A stretch of 10,558 nt of DNA from NCBI GenBank assembly GCA_004369085.1, contig ML210633.1, positions 1-10,558 of the forward strand, given 5' to 3'. The notes beneath the pieces were generated by a model. The model was not told the origin of the DNA and did no database searches. It saw only the letters and a list, made by a program, of their open reading frames with translations. Numbering within the stretch: the stretch's first letter is position 1; the number at the start of each line of letters is the position of its first letter. This DNA is from Coprinopsis marcescibilis. Its lineage: Eukaryota > Basidiomycota > Agaricomycetes > Agaricales > Psathyrellaceae. The translations under genes were made by a program, and so were the position numbers. Shown piece by piece: positions 6,681-10,558 of this stretch.

Positions 6681-7775
6681 CTGTCATACATCCAACATTT
6701 CTTGAGCTGTTTACTTGTCGCAGCAATCATTCAAAGCCAAGAATGCTTGGAAAAGTGTTGAATTTGGCCCTGTGATAGCTTTGACAACACAGTTCTCCAC
6801 CTCAACATAGCCATTAGTCCTCATGCCAGCTGTGAAGAGTGTACCAATCCAAGCCCATGCCCACCAATCTTGACAGCTATAAAGCTCAGATAAATAGCCT
6901 TTTGTCCCTGGGTACTGAGATATGAGACTTTTCCAGCTGGTTTCAAACTCTTCAGGAGATGGTGCTCAGTATGCTTTCCAGAAGGCAACTGTAAAATCAG
7001 CCCATAGTGCACCAAGGCCTGGGCGAAGGTTGGTAGTGATGTTGCTGTTTAAGTGATAAAGACAGTAGAGGTGATTCATAAGAGGCAATATGATCTCTGA
7101 GGCCCGAATGATAGACTGGTGGCAGTCAGAGAACAGCAACTCAGGAGATAACTGTGCAGATTGGAGGTGGTGCTGAAAGATCCAGGTGTATGTCTCAATA
7201 TCTTCTCTCTTGTGGCAGCAGAACCATAGCACATGTGAGTGACCAAAATTATTGATGCCAATCCCAATATTCAATGGAAATCTATACTGGTTTTGGTTGT
7301 ATGTGTCATCAGTGAGAATAGTATCATGCAGCCAACGGGAGAGGTCAACTTGGGTTGGGGACTGCCATCAGATGGTGGTTACCTGCTGTGTGTGGTCTAG
7401 CGTGAAGGGTAACATGTTGCGAGCTACCATCCACAACCAAAGTCCCAACAATGCACCAGGAGCCCTGCTCATATGCATGCGAAAGCTGAGAGACAATTGG
7501 AAGAAGGTTGTTGACTGAGAGTATAGTCTTGTCTTCAGCAACAGAGATTGAAGCGGCATCCATTGGTGTGGTTGAGTCAAACGTCCAAGACAAGAGAGAG
7601 TGGTCTGGGGCAATAACTGGGTAAGACATGGAGGATGCATGAGCAAATGTGACATGCTCGAAGAACTCAGTAGAGTAACATAGACTGGAAGGCAGCTTTG
7701 AGTAAATGTCAACAGGAGCCATGTTTGCAGAGTGAGTGGTTGAAGATGGTGAGGTTCTGGACTACTTTGAGCCAA

Positions 7776-7783
7776 TCTTTATA
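7776..7783 (-). promoter_or_regulatory. TATA box of the MULE gene
   Basis: TATAAAGA on the minus strand, 54 bases before the ATG at 7722. The spacing allows a transcript start near 7750 and a short leader, and supports 7722 as the true start. Confidence 0.6.
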
Positions 7784-8119
7784 GCCTTGCAATTGTCAGG
7801 TTTAAGACTGAGACCATGCCACCTCAATGGAAGTTTTCACACTATTTTTGCTCTCATACCTGCATTTAACTCTTTTTATCATCCAATTTCTCCATTCACA
7901 ATTCTCTCAATTCATTTCAAAGTTCACAAGGTACAAGTCACTAGCTATAGGGAAAGCTGGTACACAAATCTGGGCTAATATAGGCAACATCATTTTCACA
8001 TTCACTATTTCAAGGACAAGTGCCAACTTACACTCCTTGGGTTTGCGAATAATTTTAGTAAAATGGTGAACAAGCTCCCCAACTTAAGTTGTCACCATGC
8101 TCACCAAATTTGTGGTTTG
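7784..8119. other. Unassigned AT-rich stretch upstream of the MULE gene
   Basis: No coding sense on either strand. It would hold the 5' flank and perhaps an end of the MULE element. I compared it by eye with the 5195-5260 flank and saw no terminal inverted repeat. A 12-bp palindrome is at 8080-8091. Confidence 0.4.
8080..8091. repeat. 12-bp perfect palindrome CAACTTAAGTTG
   Basis: A self-complementary dodecamer in non-coding DNA. It may be a protein site or chance. Confidence 0.5.
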
Positions 8120-8120
8120 T

Positions 8121-8675
8121 TTAAAAATGGATCACCCAAAGCAGGTGATAAGCGCCCAAAGTTTGATGTTGCCGCAGCCATGCACTCTGCGTATATGGTC
8201 CCTCACCTGCATCCATGGCCGGGGTGGGATCATTCATAGGGGTTGCTACTGATGCAGATTTACAATTTTCCAGGGCTTCCAAGGAAACCCAGGATTCAGC
8301 TGCATTTTGGGTTTACAAATAGAATTTTCCTTTGTGGGATGCTCGGAAGCAAAATAAAGTCCAATAATGGTGGCCGATGATCAAAAGAGTGGAGTTGAGG
8401 GTGGTTTTGGGTGGGGATGTTGCTTGAAAGGGGATTGGGATGCTTGCAATGGGTGGGAATCTCGAAGTTTTGGTGAACATGTACATGATTGGGCACCTAA
8501 ACGATGGCACTGTGTTGGCACTGTTGGGTGCGAGATGCATCATGATGAGAGAACAGAGATGGGCTTGGCTGCTTGCAGCCAAGTCCAAATCTCTACACAG
8601 GCTCTGCGAGATCAGCATTGAATCACCAGAGTCCACACAAACTTGGAGCTTTATGAATTATGGAAGGTGTTCGTC
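8121..8675 (-). pseudogene. Weak degenerate reading frame, unknown
   Basis: One minus-strand frame stays open from about 8675 to the TAA at 8123-8121, except for one TAA at 8315-8313. It begins SLCVDSGDSMLISQSLCRDL and ends near SVATPMNDPTPAMDAGEGPY. The VDSG...LIS start faintly recalls a retropepsin active site, but no second motif supports that. Plus-strand frames of about 80 codons cover the same DNA. I do not recognise a family and it may be non-coding. Confidence 0.2.
8565..8584. repeat. Perfect 7-bp hairpin, same arms as at 2378
   Basis: CTTGGCT-GCTTGC-AGCCAAG has identical arms and loop length to 2378-2397, 6.2 kb away. GAGAAC occurs a few bases upstream in both places. Confidence 0.55.
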
Positions 8676-8689
8676 AGTGAACTGACAAC

Positions 8690-9408
8690 ACATATAGAAC
8701 AGGCTTAAGACTTTATTGGCAGGGAGCCCCTCGAGAACAGAGCAGCTACAACGACTAACAAGAGACTGGGATACAATGAAACCCACAGTTAAACTCGCTC
8801 ACCTCGCACTACAGCTTGTGTACGAGTACTCGCCCTGCACATCCTTATCTCTATCCAACCCAAATCCCAAGTCCCGACTACTTAACACTTACACCATGAT
8901 GCATGCAAGATGCATCACATAGGTCCTAAGCTCAGAATATTATTTTCTTCAAGTGGTTACTGGATGGACATCCCTGACATGTTCATGCAGCATGCGAATG
9001 GCAAGGACAGCCGCTGATAACAACAACATTACTCATGATATATATAGATATGATATATGCGACTTGGGCACATTCCCTAATCAAATGTTGCCTGATGGAT
9101 CTGTGCCTTCTGGTGCCCTGTTTTCTTCTGAGTCGAGGGAGAGGTATTAGAATGAGGTAAGTTGGCTTTTGGGTCAGCGATTATTGTACATTTCTTTTCT
9201 ATCTGATTCTTTGAGTGGGGGTTACTCCCTTCTTTGCCTATGCCATCTATTTTTAGAGCATGCTCATGTCCCGAACTCTGATCACGCTGGAGGTCTAACC
9301 TACATCCCATGTCTGGAAAATTTGGCCAATGAGGGCTCATGTCAAGCTTTCCAAGACCCGACCAGCTGTGAAGGTTGCGCCACAGCAGGTCACACTCAGG
9401 AAAAAGGA
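8690..9408. other. Unassigned intergenic stretch
   Basis: Short frames of 65-112 codons exist on both strands, but none shows a domain, a credible start context or intron logic. An AT-rich patch at 9037-9060 carries repeated GATATATA/GATATGATATATG. An 8-bp inverted repeat is at 8897-8917. I see no gene. Confidence 0.4.
8897..8917. repeat. Perfect 8-bp inverted repeat TGATGCAT-N5-ATGCATCA
   Basis: The arms are exact and the spacer is GCAAG. ATGCATCA also occurs alone at about 8536. It could bind a dimeric factor or be a transposon-end relic; nothing else supports either. Confidence 0.55.
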
Positions 9409-9528
9409 TAGTCAATTGTAGTCAGCCGCGGTCACTTTGTAGTCAGTATTTAGTCATCAAATCGATCAAAATGTGGCTGGAGACCCAGTTCTCATCTGGA
9501 CAGTCATCTCCCAGTCATCTTCTAGTCA
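9409..9528 (+). repeat. Helically phased array of YAGTCA motifs
   Basis: TAGTCA starts at 9409, 9419, 9440 and 9451. A partial GTCA at 9431 fills the missing step. CAGTCA starts at 9501 and 9512, and TAGTCA at 9523. Neighbouring copies are 10 or 11 bases apart and the gap from 9451 to 9501 is 50 bases, so all lie on about the same DNA face. The bases between motifs vary, unlike a simple tandem repeat. It lies 110-230 bases upstream of the ATG at 9640, where promoter sites would be. The reverse complement TGACT is the half-site core of Gcn4-like bZIP factors (family knowledge); binding here is speculation. Confidence 0.6.
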
Positions 9529-9639
9529 ACCATCCATGTCAAATGAGTACTTCAGACACAACGATGCTGCTTGACCTCCCATCTGACAGTTTTCTCTTCC
9601 CCCACACTGTCATTTGTGCCATCACCTACCCACAACACC

Positions 9640-10109
9640 ATGGAGACTGCTGCAGCCACAACCGCAGCATCGCAACCACCAAAAACTCCTATAAGGAGAT
9701 GCATGGGAAAGTGGCCTAATGGGCCCTCTCGTCGCAGCCACCGTTTGCAAGATAGACTGAGAAAGTGAATAGTCTGTGTTGTTGCAGCGAAGTTGAGAAA
9801 ATTTACGATGGCTACAATAGGCAGTTAACAAATGAGATCGCCCCAACACCCACCCAGCACAAGATGCGGCTTCTGCCCTCATCCTGGCGCAACCCGCCTT
9901 CGAGCCCATGCAAGAACACTGTACCCACTTGCTTTAACTGCAACCTTTTGGATGACATGGCAGAAGATCTGACACTAAAATATGACCGGCTGCAGAACAC
10001 CTTCAATGCTCGACTGGCAGAGGGAATGTGATGGTGGCAGAGGAAGTTGGACCAGGCCAAGGAGGAAATTGCAGCATTGAAGAGGCAATTAGAACAAAGT
10101 ATCCATTAA
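9640..10109 (+). pseudogene. Small coiled-coil protein gene, broken; family unknown
   Basis: The ATG at 9640 (ACACCATGG context, CA-rich leader) starts METAAATTAASQPPKTPIRR and a basic segment ending LQDRLRK with TGA at 9766-9768. A shift of frame at that point continues as SEVEKIYDGYNRQLTNEI, then SSWRNPP, NTVPTCFNCNLLDDMAEDLT, KYDRLQNTFNARLAEGM, an in-frame TGA at 10029-10031, and WWQRKLDQAKEEIAALKRQL to TAA at 10107-10109. The last 45 residues have heptad-like Leu spacing and high Lys/Glu/Gln, so a coiled coil is likely. CFNC gives one CxxC pair only. With both breaks bridged it would be about 155 residues. LTR copy 2 begins 9 bases after the stop. I do not recognise the family; it could be a host gene or an accessory gene of a transposon. 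Confidence 0.45.
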
Positions 10110-10123
10110 TATACTACCTGTTA

Positions 10124-10153
10124 CGACGCAAGGCGAATGGTACGCCTTAGTCG
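10124..10153. repeat. Imperfect stem at the LTR 5' end (copy 2)
   Basis: CGACGCAAGGCG pairs with CGCCTTAGTCG around AATGGTA, apart from a GC/T mismatch. The structure is shared with 4762-4791. Confidence 0.6.
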
Positions 10154-10396
10154 TTAAACGATAGTTGACGATTGAATCAAGAAGATAGATCGTCGAGGTG
10201 AACGAGTGGATCGAGAGAGTCGAGACGAACGAACGTCAAGACAATTGAGTTTCAAAGTGATTCGAGTAGACGATCCGTCGACGAGAAGACTAACAAAAGT
10301 CTTATTCGAAAACTATCGAGTGAACAAGGTAGGAACGAGATCGAAACTAAAGTACAACTACCTATTCAAATAAGTATATATATATATCCTTTATCT

Positions 10397-10417
10397 CTTA
10401 TCGATGTAATCGATAAG
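10397..10417. repeat. Palindrome CTTATCGAT-N3-ATCGATAAG (LTR copy 2)
   Basis: The arms match 4996-5016 exactly, with a different spacer (GTA). It lies 19 bases before the TATA box. Confidence 0.7.
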
Positions 10418-10436
10418 CTCCGTCCGTTATCTTTCC

Positions 10437-10444
10437 TATAAATA
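10437..10444 (+). promoter_or_regulatory. LTR TATA box (copy 2)
   Basis: TATAAATA in the same context as 5035-5042, followed by AAGAAAA. It is the likely start region for LTR-driven transcription. Confidence 0.55.
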
Positions 10445-10558
10445 AGAAAACAATACGTCATACTCTTATCTATCCTAAAAATACCCTTAAGATCCGAAAG
10501 ATCAATAAGAAGTATCTACCGATTCATAATCAAACAATCCTAATCTTCGGAAATAATC

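Larger units (their letters stand above)
5264..7722 (-). pseudogene. MULE (FAR1-like) transposase with SWIM finger and CCHC knuckle
   Basis: Start ATG at 7722 (AAACATGGC context, TATA box 54 nt upstream). Joining 7722-7353, 7352-6681, 6634-6458, 6399-6334, 6287-6016, 5958-5665 and 5621-5264 gives about 736 codons. Order: N-terminal domain with QHVTLHARPHTAGNHH; MULE core with first Asp in LTDDTYNQNQYRF (7310/7307), second Asp in LLFSDCHQ (7127), C-x2-H in HLYCLYHLNSN, and Glu in GYVEVENCVVK (about 6803); EHAGPFALHRIFQEM; SWIM finger YICDC...GIPCRHF; KGRPRTAQITGALEG; CCHC knuckle CEVCHQPGHNQSKC (5326-5285); end at TGA 5266-5264. Lesions: a frameshift near 7352; TGA at 6968, 6686, 6131 and 5458; TAA at 6713. 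The enzyme would cut and paste the element's DNA ends. Terminal inverted repeats were not found. Confidence 0.9.
10119..10558 (+). mobile_element. LTR, copy 2 (runs to the window edge)
   Basis: It begins TGTTACGACGCAAGGC and aligns with copy 1 in the same orientation to the last base of the window, with about 30 extra bases in the 10160-10230 region. By eye the two are clearly related but far from identical, so they are not the twin LTRs of one recent insertion. It keeps CpG sites that copy 1 has lost. It carries the same stem (10124-10153), palindrome (10397-10417) and TATA box (10437-10444), plus a TATATATATATA run near 10377-10388. By alignment the 3' end should lie within a few bases of the window edge. 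Whether an internal region follows cannot be seen. Confidence 0.75.

Noticed and set aside
7368..7775. Alternative minus-strand frame of 135 codons at the MULE 5' end
   Set aside because: The overlapping frame starting at 7722 has the TATA box, start context and family-like QHVTLHARPHTAGNHH segment.
5195..8160. Terminal inverted repeats of the MULE element
   Set aside because: Comparison by eye of both flanks gave only short AT-rich matches such as AAATGGT.
9077..9415. Minus-strand open frame of 112 codons
   Set aside because: It starts at a non-ATG codon, shows no domain and overlaps the start of the phased motif array.
1561..10031. A genetic code in which TGA is read as an amino acid
   Set aside because: The TGA sites match expected Arg rather than Trp, frames also carry deletions and a TAA, and Trp is written TGG throughout. 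Decay explains it better.
4757..10558. One LTR retrotransposon bounded by the two LTR copies
   Set aside because: The copies differ too much to be twin LTRs of a single insertion of any usual age. The DNA between holds a minus-strand MULE gene and no gag-pol, and I see no primer binding site or polypurine tract at the inner ends.
1..10558. tRNA, rRNA, CRISPR array or bacterial-type operon
   Set aside because: No cloverleaf, rRNA-like stretch, regular direct-repeat array with unique spacers of CRISPR size, or ribosome binding sites were seen.

Overview
The window looks like a transposon graveyard in a filamentous basidiomycete genome, most likely an Agaricomycete. The support is: spliceosomal-type introns of about 43-58 nt with GTRNGY-like donors; a FAR1/MULE-type transposase with fungal-style domain order; Ty3/gypsy gag-pol relatives; and a divergent LTR family present twice. 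There are no bacterial operons or ribosome binding sites. No gene in the window looks intact. The organism call is inference from family resemblance; no database was consulted.

Layout. (1) 1-1230, plus strand: a promoter/leader-like stretch (TATA box at 238, pyrimidine-rich tract, possible 56-nt intron at 456-511), then coding remnants resembling the gag C-terminal part of one retroelement (583-1035) and a second gag-like piece in another frame (1036-1230). (2) 1230-4756, minus strand: a decayed Ty3/gypsy element read right to left as gag with CCHC knuckle, aspartic protease, an interruption of about 0.8 kb, then reverse transcriptase cut off just after YMDD. RNase H and integrase are missing. 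The gag/pol junction keeps what looks like a complete -1 ribosomal frameshift signal. (3) 4757-5167: an LTR (probably solo) with TG...CA ends and a candidate 5-bp target duplication, next to the gypsy leader. (4) 5264-7783, minus strand: a MULE-family transposase pseudogene with its own TATA box, five inferred introns, a DDE core with CxxH, a SWIM zinc finger and a C-terminal CCHC knuckle. (5) 7784-9400: mostly unassigned, with short palindromes and one weak degenerate reading frame. (6) 9409-9528: a helically phased array of YAGTCA motifs. (7) 9640-10109, plus strand: a broken small coiled-coil gene. (8) 10119 to the end: a second, less decayed copy of the same LTR family.

The strongest cross-cutting signal is the type of damage. 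In the three separately decayed coding sequences (gypsy, MULE, coiled-coil gene) I count 12 in-frame TGA stops and one TAA, and no TAG. Several TGAs sit where Arg is expected, so CGA to TGA at CpG is the simplest cause. The older LTR copy shows CpG-to-TpG/CpA changes relative to the younger one. This fits cytosine methylation or a RIP-like process acting on the repeats. I see no evidence for a working novel system; the most interesting items are the frameshift signal, the mutation spectrum, the recoverable MULE gene model and the phased motif array.
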